From: Pirellulales bacterium
Lineage (GTDB): Bacteria; Planctomycetota; Planctomycetia; Pirellulales; JACPPG01
DNA length: 64,000 nucleotides
Direction: 5' to 3'
NCBI GenBank assembly: GCA_036499395.1
Contig: DASYDW010000030.1
Span: 60,505 to 124,504, forward strand
Made by a program: the position numbers and the translations under genes. The number at the start of each line of letters is the position of its first letter. Position 1 is the first letter of the stretch. The notes under the pieces are model-generated. The model was not told the origin of the DNA. It did not search any database and saw only the letters and a program-made list of their open reading frames with translations. This document shows positions 9,798 through 19,305 of this stretch, one piece after another.

Positions 9798-10739
9798 ATG
9801 CGACGACAGCACCCACTGCGGGCGGTATTTATCTCGGCGTTCTGTGCAATTCTTCTCGCTGCGACAGGGACAGCCCATGCCCAGCGTTTGCTTGTGCAAG
9901 GAAATGACAAGCTCGCGATCGTCGACCGCGATGGCACGATCGAGTGGCAAATGCCTTGAGGCGGCATTCATGACGTGGCCGTGGTTCCGGACGGACATTT
10001 CATGATGCAGCAAGGGGCGAACAAAGTCGTCGAGATCGACCCCGCGACGAAAAAGGTTGTCTGGTCGTACGATTCCGCCACGGCCAACGGCAATCAGGGC
10101 AAGCCGGTCGAGGTTCATGCGTTTCAGCCGCTCGGTAACGGGCGAGTGATGATCGCCGAAAGCGGGCCGGGTCGCATCATCGAAGTGGATCGGGACGGGC
10201 ACCTGATTCACGAACTCAAGCTGAAAGTCGACCATCCCCATCCGCACACCGACACGCGCCTGGCGCGAAAGCTGCCTGACGGCCACTACCTCGTCTGCCA
10301 CGAAGGGGATGGCGTGGTGCGTGAATATGACGCGGCAGGCAAGATTGTGTGGGATTACGAAGTCCCACTCTTTGGTCAGCAAAAAAAGGATGGGCACGGG
10401 CCTGAAGGCTTTGGAAACAAATGCTTCGCCGCGCTGCGACTGGCCAACGGCAACACGCTGATCTCGACGGGCAATGGTCACGGCGTTCTGGAAGTTACGC
10501 CGAAAAAGGAGATCGTCTGGCAGATCGGGCAAAAGGACCTGGCCGGCATCACGCTAGCTTGGGTCACGACGTTGGCCGTGCTACCGAACGGCAACTACCT
10601 GATCGGTAACTGCCATGCCGGGCCGGGACAGCCGCTCGTCGTCGAGGTCGAACCGAATTCGAAAAAAGTCGTCTGGCAGTTCGACGGTTATGACACATTT
10701 GGCAACTCAGTTTCGAATACTGTCGCGCTGGATAAATAG
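9798..10739 (+). pseudogene. PQQ-like beta-propeller protein interrupted by in-frame TGA
   Basis: From the ATG at 9798 the frame encodes a signal peptide (MRRQHPLRAVFISAF, cleavage near AHA) and the first propeller blade (RLLVQGNDKLAIVDRDGTIEWQMP). It meets TGA at 9957-9959 and resumes in the same frame with GGIHDVAVVPDGHFM to the stop at 10739. The continuation has repeated blade motifs ending in W-x-Y/F-D, typical of PQQ-like or ArsS-type beta-propellers found in planctomycetes. The position of the TGA, before GGIHD, is where such proteins usually have Trp, so a TGG-to-TGA change or a sequencing error is the simplest reading. With the stop read through the product would be 313 residues and exported. 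A restart at GTG 9975 would give 254 residues without a signal peptide. Confidence 0.75.
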
Positions 10740-10782
10740 CTCGACAAGTAAACCGCAGGCCATGCTATTTCTCGCCCGCGCT

Positions 10783-12057
10783 TTATTTTTCGGCTGGTGC
10801 GACGGGCTTGGGTTGCGCCGCCTCCCACTCGTCGCGGCTGACAGTCGCACGTTCATGCAGCAGCACATGCGCGCCCTTCATCCCTCCGACGATCATGTCT
10901 GGCAGCTTATCACCATTGATATCGGCCACCGTTAATTGCCGGCCGATGCCGGTGTCATCCGCGGCCCGATAGGGAATCCAATCGATGCCGTCCTTGGTGC
11001 GGGCCAGCTTGAACCAGAAGACCACGGCACCTGCGTCCCACAGCGGGCTTTGCTTGTGGTGTGAATAGTACGTCTTGCCGGTGACGATGTCCTTCAGACC
11101 GTCGCCGTCGATATCGGCCAAATTCACGGAGTGTGGTTCGCTGAAAAGCAGACCGTAACGGTTCGCAGCCGCCTCGCTTCCCATGATGACGTGCGGCGTA
11201 AACTCGATGCGGTCACCCTGCCGCTTCTGCTCGTACCAAGCGAGGCCGAATTCATGCGCCGCGAGGCTCGTGATCACGTCGCTATCGCCGTCGCCGTCGA
11301 CGTCATACGCGTACATTTCGGCGCCGCCGGGACCGGCGAACTCGACCGGATGGAATTCCCACTGCCCGGCGTCGAGCGACGAAGGTTGAGCAAACCATCC
11401 ATCCTTGGTAATGATGTCCTGCCGACCGTCGCCGTCGATATCGCCCACGCCTAGACCGTGGCCAAAAGGTTTTGGCGCGTTGCGTTCGGACACATTGTGG
11501 AACTGCCACTCTTGAAATGGCTGGTTCCAATCGATCGTGGCATAGCCGAAATAGCCATCGTGCGTGCAAACAAGTTCCGGCCGCTCGTCTCCCACGATGT
11601 TCAACAACTGCGGTGATTCGTTGCAGACCGAGTCGAGCACCTTACGACGCGGCCAATGCTTGTCGAATCCGGCCGAGCCTGGGTTTTCGTAAACGAAGGC
11701 GGGCGTTCCCGGAAATCCCGCAGTGAGGATGTCCGGACGGCCGTCGCCATTGAAATCGTAAACCCAGGAGAAAAAGTGGTTCGCGTAACCTTCGACCGGT
11801 TGAGGCTTCACGGCGAAGATCTCGTGCTTCTCGGTGAACAGCGGCCCTGCAAACCAGTATGGACCGTAAACCGCATCGATGACGCCGTCGCCATCGAGAT
11901 CGCCGACATTGGCCCCTTCCGAGTAATAGGTATCCGTTAGAGGAATCACCTTGAAGCGGTCGAGCTGATATTCAGCACCGTGCGCCGAACAGGCGAGATT
12001 CGCCATCGTCACTAACAGCGCAGTGAGTGGCAGCGAAGAGTTCAGCGAGCGCACCAT
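10783..12057 (-). CDS. exported FG-GAP/VCBS-repeat protein
   Basis: 424 residues with a signal peptide (MVRSLNSSLPLTALLV, ending near AHGAE) and at least five calcium-loop repeats of the DGDG type: GDLDGDGVIDAVYG, YDFNGDGRPDILT, GDIDGDGRQDIIT, YDVDGDGDSDVIT, ADIDGDGLKDIVTG and ADINGDKLPDMIVG. These are FG-GAP/VCBS blades of an integrin-alpha-like seven-bladed propeller. The protein is predicted to be secreted or cell-surface bound; its ligand is unknown. It converges with the interrupted propeller gene at 10739, with only 43 bases between them. Confidence 0.88.
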   Translation of the reverse strand: MVRSLNSSLPLTALLVTMANLACSAHGAEYQLDRFKVIPLTDTYYSEGANVGDLDGDGVIDAVYGPYWFAGPLFTEKHEIFAVKPQPVEGYANHFFSWVYDFNGDGRPDILTAGFPGTPAFVYENPGSAGFDKHWPRRKVLDSVCNESPQLLNIVGDERPELVCTHDGYFGYATIDWNQPFQEWQFHNVSERNAPKPFGHGLGVGDIDGDGRQDIITKDGWFAQPSSLDAGQWEFHPVEFAGPGGAEMYAYDVDGDGDSDVITSLAAHEFGLAWYEQKRQGDRIEFTPHVIMGSEAAANRYGLLFSEPHSVNLADIDGDGLKDIVTGKTYYSHHKQSPLWDAGAVVFWFKLARTKDGIDWIPYRAADDTGIGRQLTVADINGDKLPDMIVGGMKGAHVLLHERATVSRDEWEAAQPKPVAPAEK

Positions 12058-12192
12058 GCGTTACCCCTTTTGCGAATTCACCGGACGAGTTAATGATTCG
12101 ACTGGCCGATTTTAACAGCCAAAAAGGGGCGTGCGCACCCTGGGCGCGGGGAGAAATGCTGCAGCATTTAGTCGCCGCTTAGCATTTTGCTT

Positions 12193-12387
12193 TCAATGAG
12201 CTGGCGAGTCGCTGGCCGGGAATGACTCCCAGGAGGACTCGTCCACGGGATCTTCGGGAACCGGCGGCTCGGCTCTTTCCGGCTTACCTACTTCGGGACG
12301 CGGGACTTTCGGATCCTGATCGCTGGGCGAGTTGGGCTTATTTGACGTCGGTTCTTGCGAGGCCTGCGGATGCTTTCGAGCGGTCAT
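12193..12387 (-). CDS. small Pro-rich protein with SFPASD C-terminal motif
   Basis: A 64-residue hydrophilic, Pro/Glu/Ser-rich protein without a signal or membrane segment. Its C-terminus, DPVDESSWESFPASDSPAH, matches a conserved tail seen in many short bacterial proteins of unknown function (pattern D-x-x-x-E-x-SFPASD-x-P). The ATG at 12387 is preferred to the one at 12429, which would add 14 residues outside the low-complexity body. The protein is probably intrinsically disordered. It lies between the MOSC and FG-GAP genes on the same strand with its own spacing on each side. Confidence 0.65.
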   Translation of the reverse strand: MTARKHPQASQEPTSNKPNSPSDQDPKVPRPEVGKPERAEPPVPEDPVDESSWESFPASDSPAH

Positions 12388-12550
12388 GGTTCCCTCGCTC
12401 CAAGGGCGCCTGGATGCTTCATCGATCATTTAAGTCTGCATTTATCGCGCCAGCGACGGCTCTGGGCATACACGCCCCGCATTATGACACTCTCGCCGGT
12501 CGTTGCGCTGCCAGTATGATCGGACGTCCGCCGGACGTGCTGTAGCAAAG

Positions 12551-13114
12551 TCAGGAATCGGTTTTGCTGATGGTGTCCCCGAGGCAGAATCGTCCGCTCC
12601 GAATGATTTTCGCGTTGATGCCACGCAAATGCAAATGCTTGCCGATCGGTGAATTCACGAATTTCACGGCATCCTTTCCAAAGCGTGCCGCGAATTGCCG
12701 GCAGCCCGTGTGCGGTTCGGCGGTTACCTCGACCAGCGCCGTCCCGATCCGCAGTTGCGTGCCCGGCGGAATGTGTGCGTCGCTGAGATCAAAATCGACG
12801 AACAGTTGATCGCCGGCCAGTGCCCAGCGGTCTTTCGTTTGCGCGACCAGCGCAATGGCCCGCGCGTTCATCAACGTCAATTGCATGTCAGGATGCGCCG
12901 AGCCATCGGCGGTGCGCCGATAACCGCGCGCCAACCAATTGTCGCCGACCAGCCCGACATGGGTGTCGAGCGTCGCCTCGGTAATGACCTCGCGCGCGCC
13001 GATTTGCGGGCGGCGGACGATCATCTCGACCCTGCCCGTCCCTTGTGGCGATCGACGAATCAGGTCCAGGCCGGCTTCCATTTCCCGAATCGTCAACATC
13101 CTTGGCGTGGCCAT
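12551..13114 (-). CDS. MOSC domain protein
   Basis: 187 residues. The start MATPRMLTIREMEAGLDLI followed by EMIVRRPQIGAREV and HVGLVGDNWLARG matches a stand-alone bacterial MOSC group of this size. The conserved MOSC cysteine is in PHTGCRQFAARFG, and the domain closes with HLRGINAKII. MOSC domains are related to the C-terminal domain of molybdenum cofactor sulfurases and carry sulfur or bind molybdopterin; the substrate here is unknown. The ATG at 13114 was chosen since the extra 71 residues of the longer frame are Arg-rich, unlike the family, and overlap the bestrophin gene. Confidence 0.85.
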   Translation of the reverse strand: MATPRMLTIREMEAGLDLIRRSPQGTGRVEMIVRRPQIGAREVITEATLDTHVGLVGDNWLARGYRRTADGSAHPDMQLTLMNARAIALVAQTKDRWALAGDQLFVDFDLSDAHIPPGTQLRIGTALVEVTAEPHTGCRQFAARFGKDAVKFVNSPIGKHLHLRGINAKIIRSGRFCLGDTISKTDS

Positions 13115-13253
13115 CAGGGCCTCCCCGAGCACGGCCGTATGGGGCTCTACCTGCAAATCCCCGGGCTGCTTCTTGCTGGACCACAAACGGGGGCGACAGG
13201 TTCGCACGATTATATCGCCCGGCGAGAAATCCGCGCTCTCGGCTGGCAATCGC

Positions 13254-14141
13254 TTAGACCGTCTGCGCTTCGTACGGGACACATAGCGTCTTTGTGTCGC
13301 GGGCGATGGTGCCGCAGATACGTTCAAGCGGTAGGCAATTCGGATCGACGCCGAACGGACGTTCGATTTCCGCTCCTGCTTCCTCGATGCCTAGCATGCC
13401 GAACGAGACCACCGCGACAACCAGCGGCGCGGCATATCCCATTCGGCCCACCAGCACGAACGGCAACGAACCGAGATAGATCAACAGCAACTGCCGAATC
13501 AGCGAGGCGTACACAAACGGCAGGGGGGTCTTCTGAATGCGCTCGCACCCCCCCTGCGCGTCGACCATGCTGCTGAGAACCTGTTCCATCGCCATGGCCT
13601 GGTAGTTATCGAGCTGTCCATCGATGCGGCGGTGATTGATCCAATCGCTGATCGCGCCGGCCAGGACCGTCGGAGGATTCGAGGCGGCAGCCGCTTGTCG
13701 TGCCAGACGCCCCGGCACGAGGTTGGCGATGCTTTTGTACTCGAAGCCACCGCGCAGAGTCTCGCGCACCGCCGTCGCGTACGCCGTGATCAGCGGCGGC
13801 AGGTCTTCGGCAGGTCCCGCGTAGCGTGAGCCCAATCGGGCCAGATTGCGCGAGCCATTGACCAGTACGCCCCAGAATGTTCGTCCGTCCCAGTACCGAT
13901 TGTTCGACGAGTTGGTGCGAAAGACGATCAACATACTCATTGCCACGCCGAGTACCGAATGTCCAAGCTGATCGAGCGAAGGCAGCGGAAATCCGTAACG
14001 GCGGAACACGTACTCGTCGAGTACACACAGCACCAGGCTGAAACAGGTGAGCAGCCCGACCCGGCCCAGAACGTTTGGCAGCACCGTGCCATAAAAGGCG
14101 CAAGTCGTGCGCCACCAGCGTTCGGATTGATACTCGATCAT
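13254..14141 (-). CDS. bestrophin family anion channel
   Basis: 295 residues with four hydrophobic segments. The family signature is FRTNSSNNRYWDGRTFWG (~residues 75-92), which follows the second hydrophobic stretch; bacterial bestrophins usually have FRTN-x-Y-x-RWWEGR here. A second hydrophobic pair (LIRQLLLIYLGSLPFVLVG and PLVVAVVSFGMLGIEE) lies at ~215-260, and the C-terminal IERPFGVDPNCLPLE is the conserved acidic/proline region. Bacterial bestrophins form pentameric inner-membrane channels, several of them cation-conducting, so ion selectivity cannot be assigned. It starts 49 bases after the kinase-UrtA gene stop and may be co-transcribed with it. Confidence 0.9.
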   Translation of the reverse strand: MIEYQSERWWRTTCAFYGTVLPNVLGRVGLLTCFSLVLCVLDEYVFRRYGFPLPSLDQLGHSVLGVAMSMLIVFRTNSSNNRYWDGRTFWGVLVNGSRNLARLGSRYAGPAEDLPPLITAYATAVRETLRGGFEYKSIANLVPGRLARQAAAASNPPTVLAGAISDWINHRRIDGQLDNYQAMAMEQVLSSMVDAQGGCERIQKTPLPFVYASLIRQLLLIYLGSLPFVLVGRMGYAAPLVVAVVSFGMLGIEEAGAEIERPFGVDPNCLPLERICGTIARDTKTLCVPYEAQTV

Positions 14142-14190
14142 GAGAGTGTCGACCGCTTCAAAGCGAAAAGAGAACGGTTAGGCGTTTGGG

Positions 14191-16890
14191 CTAGCGTGGC
14201 TTGGCCGGCGCATTGGCCCGCCACTGCCCCCCCCATTTTTGATAGAGCTTTTTCTGGAATTGCAGCCATTCTCCGCGCGTGCGCGAGGCGGGAAACGGCT
14301 CGGGCACGATCGGTTTTGGCGAACTCCACACAATGTCGAATTGCAAATCGTCGTCGATTCGGCCAATCAATGCCTGCCGCCACGCGTGGTGGTTATCTGC
14401 TTCAATTTCCACGGGTCCTTCGGGCGCGTTAAGCGTTTGGTGGATCATCGCCGCGCGAATATCGGACACGCGATCCGTTTTACATTCGTCGACGGCGTAA
14501 CCCCACATGTGCATGCCGGCATAAGCGGCCGCCATCGGATCCGTGGCCACGCGCGCCGGTCCGTAGCGCTGTCGCAGACGATCGAGAAAATCGATGTTGT
14601 CCTGCGTATTCACGCTCTGGAAATAACTCCAGACAGCATAGTCCCCGGCCAGGTCGTGCCCCATCGCCGAGATGTTCAGCAAATCCTCTTCCGTGACCTT
14701 AAACGAGATCGTGGGCACGGATTCCGATGTCACGCCCGCTTCGCGCAAATGATTGAACATGCTGATGTTTCCCGCGCCGCTGACGGTATTCATAACCGCG
14801 TCCGCACCCGATTCGACGACTTGCCGGGCCAGATCGCCAAAGTTGGTATCTCCCAAGGGCCGGTAGCCGTCGCCGACGACTTGCCCGCCGAGCGCGGCCA
14901 CCTCGTCACGAATGATTTCGTGGGCACAGTGCGAGTAGACGCCGTCGGCGCCGATCAAGAAAAATTTACGCTTGCCGAGAAAGGCAAACGCCCACTTGGT
15001 AGCCGGCACGATCTGCTGATTCGGCGCGCCCCCCATATAAATGACGTAAGGGGACTCTTCCATTCCTTCGTAAGTCGTGGGATAGACGAGCAAGTGGTCA
15101 TGCCGACGGCAAACCTCTTCGACCATCTTTCGGCACGGCGAGCGCCAGCAGCCAAAGAGCGTGACGACATGCTCATTGGTAATCAAATCCTCGGCCTGTT
15201 CGGCAAAGATATATTCGTTCGACTTGCCGTCGCGGACGATCGCTTGCACCTCGCGGCCATTTAGCAAGCCGCCAGATTCGTTGATCTCCTTCACCGCCAT
15301 CAGGAACGCATCCACGATCGACCGCTCGCTCGTCGCCATCGGGCCGGATAGCGAGTGAATAATGCCGATTTTGATGGGGGGTAGATCCGTGGCGGGTGGC
15401 GCTGCGGCGTCGCTTGACGCGACTTCGTTCGCCGGTGCGGACGCGGCTGGCGGATCGCTCGTCGGCTTGGCAGGAGCTGCCGATTGTGAAACGCTCGGCG
15501 AATGCTCGCCCAGCGCCGCCATAACCGAGCTTTCAATCGCGTTGCTATGTTTCAATTCAAGGAGGTGGTGATATTGCGACAACAGCCCGAGCGCCGCCGC
15601 CGCCAGAATGGCCACGGCGCCCGCCCAGACGCCCCATCCCAGCCGCTTGCGAAACTGTGTGGGCCGCGTCGCGGTGGTCGAGGAGAATTCTGGCGGAACC
15701 ATACCTGTGCTCGTCAGGCTTTGTTCTATGCGACGGATTTCGTCCGCCACGGCTCGGGCCGAGACGGGTCGGGCCTTGGCATCTTTTGCCAGCAATCGGT
15801 CGACGAGTTGTGTCAAATGCGTCGGCACGCCGGGAACCCATTCCGTTAGCGGCGCGTGCGGCTCTTCGACTACGGCCTTCAGCACGTGCAAATAGCTAGC
15901 GCGATCGAAAGGGGATTTGCCGACCAGCATCGCGTACATGATCGTGCCCAGCGAAAACAGATCCGAACGCTGGTCGATCGGCATTCCGCAGGCCTGTTCG
16001 GGAGACATGTAGGCAGGCGTGCCGATGATCTGTCCGCCCATCGTCAGATGTTCGTGTACCGCGAGTGGCCGCGCAACGCCGAAGTCAAGCAGCTTTACTC
16101 GCCGTGCCGGCTCGTCAGGGCGGCGCGTTTCGAGCCAAATGTTCGCGGGCTTGATGTCGCGATGTACCAGTTGCCTTTCATGTGCGGCGGACAACCCCTC
16201 GGCTACTTCCCGCGCGATTCGCAGCATTTCTGCCAGCGGCAACGAGCGGTCGCGCCGTAGTCGGGCGTCGAGCGTCTCGCCGCGCAGCAACTCCATCACG
16301 ATATACATGCAACCGGCTTCTTCGCCGACCTGATGCACCGTGACGATGTGGTCGCTCGACAGCGAGGCCACGAGCTGTGCTTCTTGCAGGAACCGCTTGC
16401 GCTGTGCCTGATCGATCTCGGCGGAGCGCAAGACTTTGATGGCCACGCGGCGGCCCAGGCTGATGTCCTCGGCCTCGAAGACGATGCCCATGCCCCCTTC
16501 GCCCAGCACGCGCAAAATGCGATAGCCGCCGAGGCGTCCTAATTCGTCATCTGCTTGCGGCGCCGCGAGCAGCCCACGCCAGGTCGGCGGGGGACTGTCA
16601 CAGGTCGGCGTATCTGCGACACTGGCGCTGCGGACTTCGGGATGTGTCCCGGTGGCAGATGACGACCACATTGCCCTTTCGCCCTTCACGGTATCACTCC
16701 CCGGCGTGCGCGGCGCATCGGCCGCCAGCGACATGGACAGGCCTGCACTACGTAATAGTGGCAGGCAACGATCGCAGCCGGCAGCGTGCCGCAGCAATTG
16801 CGCCATCTCGGCAGCCGGCATCTGACCCGCGAACAAAGCGGCCAGCTCGGTGCTCTCCGGACACGTTTCTATCGATGGTTCTACGGACAA
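14191..16890 (-). CDS. Ser/Thr protein kinase fused to UrtA-like ligand-binding domain
   Basis: 899 residues. The N-terminus has a short H-x3-C-x2-C segment (HAAGCDRC, ~35-42) like a zinc-binding anti-sigma domain. The Hanks-type kinase spans ~122-392: glycine loop LGEGGMGIV, Lys152 in VAIKVL, catalytic HRDIKPAN (243-250), DFG (269-271), and SPEQ. A transmembrane helix (VWAGAVAILAAAALGLL, ~421-437) and a Pro/Ala/Ser-rich linker follow. Residues ~505-870 are a periplasmic type-1 binding fold of the Leu/Ile/Val/urea family (IKIGIIHSLSGPMA, then LFGCWRSPCRKM, PTTYEGMEESPYVIYMG and YAGMHMWGYAVDE, all UrtA/AmiC-like). This gives a one-protein receptor: outside ligand sensing of a urea- or amide-like molecule, cytoplasmic kinase output. 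The ligand is inferred only from family resemblance. Not next to transporter genes. Confidence 0.92.
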   Translation of the reverse strand: MSVEPSIETCPESTELAALFAGQMPAAEMAQLLRHAAGCDRCLPLLRSAGLSMSLAADAPRTPGSDTVKGERAMWSSSATGTHPEVRSASVADTPTCDSPPPTWRGLLAAPQADDELGRLGGYRILRVLGEGGMGIVFEAEDISLGRRVAIKVLRSAEIDQAQRKRFLQEAQLVASLSSDHIVTVHQVGEEAGCMYIVMELLRGETLDARLRRDRSLPLAEMLRIAREVAEGLSAAHERQLVHRDIKPANIWLETRRPDEPARRVKLLDFGVARPLAVHEHLTMGGQIIGTPAYMSPEQACGMPIDQRSDLFSLGTIMYAMLVGKSPFDRASYLHVLKAVVEEPHAPLTEWVPGVPTHLTQLVDRLLAKDAKARPVSARAVADEIRRIEQSLTSTGMVPPEFSSTTATRPTQFRKRLGWGVWAGAVAILAAAALGLLSQYHHLLELKHSNAIESSVMAALGEHSPSVSQSAAPAKPTSDPPAASAPANEVASSDAAAPPATDLPPIKIGIIHSLSGPMATSERSIVDAFLMAVKEINESGGLLNGREVQAIVRDGKSNEYIFAEQAEDLITNEHVVTLFGCWRSPCRKMVEEVCRRHDHLLVYPTTYEGMEESPYVIYMGGAPNQQIVPATKWAFAFLGKRKFFLIGADGVYSHCAHEIIRDEVAALGGQVVGDGYRPLGDTNFGDLARQVVESGADAVMNTVSGAGNISMFNHLREAGVTSESVPTISFKVTEEDLLNISAMGHDLAGDYAVWSYFQSVNTQDNIDFLDRLRQRYGPARVATDPMAAAYAGMHMWGYAVDECKTDRVSDIRAAMIHQTLNAPEGPVEIEADNHHAWRQALIGRIDDDLQFDIVWSSPKPIVPEPFPASRTRGEWLQFQKKLYQKWGGQWRANAPAKPR

Positions 16891-17157
16891 AGCGCCAACC
16901 TCGTAGGATGCGTCGTTCGAGTGTCCGACCGAAAAATCACGTGCTTGCGCGTTGCTGGTACTGCAGGTCTAAGTACGCGTTCTAGGCGCGTGCGCACTCT
17001 ATATATAGGTCGCGCGGGATGACTGGATTGTCGGCCAGTGCATGCAGTGCCCCGTGCAAAGATTGGTCAGGCAAGTGACTGGCCGGTAGAAGCGGCAGAA
17101 ACGCTACGTCCCGCACGGCGACAGCGAGAATTACGAGCGAGACGAGGTGCGAATCTA

Positions 17158-18204
17158 CTACGCCGCCAGGTAGGATTCGAGCCGCGCCCGATCGACAGAA
17201 ATCCCTAATCCCGCGGCTTGCGGAACCGAGATTGTGCCGTCGACGATGGTCAGTCGTTCGCGCAAGATGTCCTGGTGCAACTGGTACGACGCACACTCGT
17301 GCGCCAGCCCCAGGTTGGGCGTCGCTGCCGCCAGGTGCAGCACTCCTGCCAGCGCCACGCCCAGCCCCGCGCCGCCTCGCAGAGAAACCGGCAACTGCGC
17401 GGCCGCGGCCACGATCGCGCATTTTCGCGCCATCCACAGTCCGCCAACCGCGCCGATGTCGATCACCAGGTGAGCGGCAGCACCACTGCGCACAAGCGAC
17501 AACACATCCGCGGGCGAACGAACCGGCGAACAAACTGCCATCGGAACCGTCGTTTGCCTGACCAGCGACAAAAGACCGTCGAGCCCAGTTTCGAGAGGAT
17601 CGACGATAAGTTGCAGCCCCTTCCCCTCGAGGCGGCGACAAAGTTCGCGTGCGGCCACGGCCGAGTATCGCCCCGCAGCGTCGAAGCGTAGAGCGACGCG
17701 TTGCGACGTTGCCTGACGCACGGCGTCGACCAGGGCTACGTCGTCGTCGATTTCGCCGCAAGCGGTAACGGACTGTGTATGAAAACCGCGGGCCGCAAGA
17801 TCGCGCGACAACTGCACCGTTCGCTCGGCCGAACCAAACGGCAATCGAATCGCCAATGGCACGCGCGGCCGATACTCGCCCCCCCAAATCCGGTACAGTG
17901 GTTGGCGCGCGGCACCGGCGATCAAGTCCCAGCAGGCCATCTCGACGGCCGCGCGAAGCCCCGCCGGGGCCAGGGCCTCTTTCGTAAGCAACTCTTCTAC
18001 GTCAACAACATTATGTCCGGCCAGCAGCGGCAGCACGTGCTCGCGGCGCAGAGCCAGTTCGCTGGCACGCCAGGCAATATGAGCCTCGCCCCAACCTTCC
18101 TGGCCGTTGCTGGTAGCCAGGCGCACCAGTAGTGGGCGCTCGGCGCCTTCAGCGCCGCGTGCCGTGGGATCGAGCAGAAAAAAATCGAGGTCCGCGATCT
18201 TCAT
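17158..18204 (-). CDS. enolase-superfamily (MLE/OSBS-like) protein, catalytic residues lost
   Basis: 348 residues with the N-terminal capping domain (VRLATSNGQEGWGEAHIAW, DLIAGAARQPLYRIWGG) and a TIM barrel of the mandelate racemase/muconate lactonising group. The catalytic and metal-binding positions look degenerate. The K-x-K acid/base motif is HTQSVTA here, the third metal-ligand acid is missing in VCSPV, and the second catalytic Lys region reads VIDIGAVGG. Only RFDAAGRY and IVDPLETGLDG keep acidic residues. It is therefore probably not an ordinary o-succinylbenzoate synthase or dipeptide epimerase; a changed or lost activity is inferred. Downstream of ispH, same strand, gap 141 bases. Confidence 0.8.
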   Translation of the reverse strand: MKIADLDFFLLDPTARGAEGAERPLLVRLATSNGQEGWGEAHIAWRASELALRREHVLPLLAGHNVVDVEELLTKEALAPAGLRAAVEMACWDLIAGAARQPLYRIWGGEYRPRVPLAIRLPFGSAERTVQLSRDLAARGFHTQSVTACGEIDDDVALVDAVRQATSQRVALRFDAAGRYSAVAARELCRRLEGKGLQLIVDPLETGLDGLLSLVRQTTVPMAVCSPVRSPADVLSLVRSGAAAHLVIDIGAVGGLWMARKCAIVAAAAQLPVSLRGGAGLGVALAGVLHLAAATPNLGLAHECASYQLHQDILRERLTIVDGTISVPQAAGLGISVDRARLESYLAA

Positions 18205-18345
18205 GGCAAACGTAGAGGACTCTTGCTCGGTGAGATTCGCCGCGCACAGCTACGTAAGTTTAACTCGCAGGGCGATGCCGCTGATGAAAGCAAGAAAATC
18301 TGCTGCCCGGGGGTTAAGGGTGCCGGATATCGGCACGCCCGAGGA

Positions 18346-19305
18346 TCATCCGTCGGCCTGCGGTACGCCGCCCGCCGCGGCCAGTGACCGCAGCTCACGC
18401 GGCAGTGGGAAATAAACTTCCTCTTCGCGAACGACGCTCGTCTCGACCGTGGCTCCGAAGCGCTTTCGCAAGAACTCGACGCAGTCCTCGACCACCAATT
18501 CCGGAGCACTGGCCCCGGCCGTGATGAGGACCGTCTCGTCTCCGTTGAACCAGCCCACGTCGATATCGGCCGAACCGTCAATCAAGTAGGCGCGCACGCC
18601 GCTCTCCCGCGCTAGCTCGGCCAGCCGCTGACTATTCGAGCTGTTCTGACTGCCGAGCACCAGCACCAGGTTTGCGTCGCTCGACAGCAGCTTCACCGCT
18701 TCCTGACGATTTTGCGTGGCGTAGCAGATATCTTCCTTGGGGGGATTCGATATCTGGGGAAACCTGGCCCGCAGCCGTTCGATGATGCGATTGGCATCGT
18801 CGACCGAGAGCGTGGTCTGGGTCAGGTAAGCCAGCCGCGAAGGATCCGCGATTTCCAGCCTGTCGACATCCTCGGGCGTTTCCACCAGCAGCATCGCGTT
18901 GGGAGCCTCGCCCATCGTGCCGATGACTTCGTCGTGCCCCTCGTGGCCGATCAGCAGGATGGTATATCCGTCGCGTGCGTAGCGAATCGCCTCGAGATGC
19001 ACCTTGGTCACCAGCGGACAAGTGGCATCGATCGTTCGCAGGCGCCGCTCTTGGGCCATGCGACGTATCTCGGGCGAAACCCCGTGCGCTGAATAGAGCA
19101 GCGTCGCCCCCTCGGGCACTTCTTCCAGGTAATCGACGAACACGGCCCCCTCTTCGCGAAATCGATCGACCACGTATTTGTTGTGGACGATTTCGTGATA
19201 GACGTAGATCGGCGTGCCGTACACCTTGATGGCCAGCTCCAGGCTTTCGATCGCCATGTTGACGCCGGCACAGAAGCCGCGCGGGGCGGCGAGTATGATT
19301 CGCAT
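18346..19305 (-). CDS. ispH: 4-hydroxy-3-methylbut-2-enyl diphosphate reductase IspH
   Basis: 319 residues matching IspH (LytB) along its whole length. It reduces HMBPP to isopentenyl and dimethylallyl diphosphate in the last step of the MEP pathway, using a [4Fe-4S] cluster. The three cluster cysteines are visible in GFCAGV, DATCPLV and DICYATQNRQEAV. Conserved HEIVHNKYVVD, SAHGVSPE, HEGHDEVIGTMGE and SNSQRLAE are all present. It is divergent from hpnC with 143 bases between their starts, which fits coordinated supply of C5 units for squalene and hopanoid synthesis. Confidence 0.97.
   Translation of the reverse strand: MRIILAAPRGFCAGVNMAIESLELAIKVYGTPIYVYHEIVHNKYVVDRFREEGAVFVDYLEEVPEGATLLYSAHGVSPEIRRMAQERRLRTIDATCPLVTKVHLEAIRYARDGYTILLIGHEGHDEVIGTMGEAPNAMLLVETPEDVDRLEIADPSRLAYLTQTTLSVDDANRIIERLRARFPQISNPPKEDICYATQNRQEAVKLLSSDANLVLVLGSQNSSNSQRLAELARESGVRAYLIDGSADIDVGWFNGDETVLITAGASAPELVVEDCVEFLRKRFGATVETSVVREEEVYFPLPRELRSLAAAGGVPQADG

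Noticed and set aside
9957..9959. Selenocysteine at the in-frame TGA
   Set aside because: No convincing SECIS hairpin immediately after the codon, and the position usually holds Trp in this type of protein.
9780..10532. 250-residue minus-strand frame over the propeller gene
   Set aside because: The plus-strand frame has a signal peptide and propeller repeats; the minus frame has none.
16982..17887. 301-residue minus-strand frame
   Set aside because: Overlaps the enolase-superfamily gene in another frame and has Arg/Gly-rich random composition.
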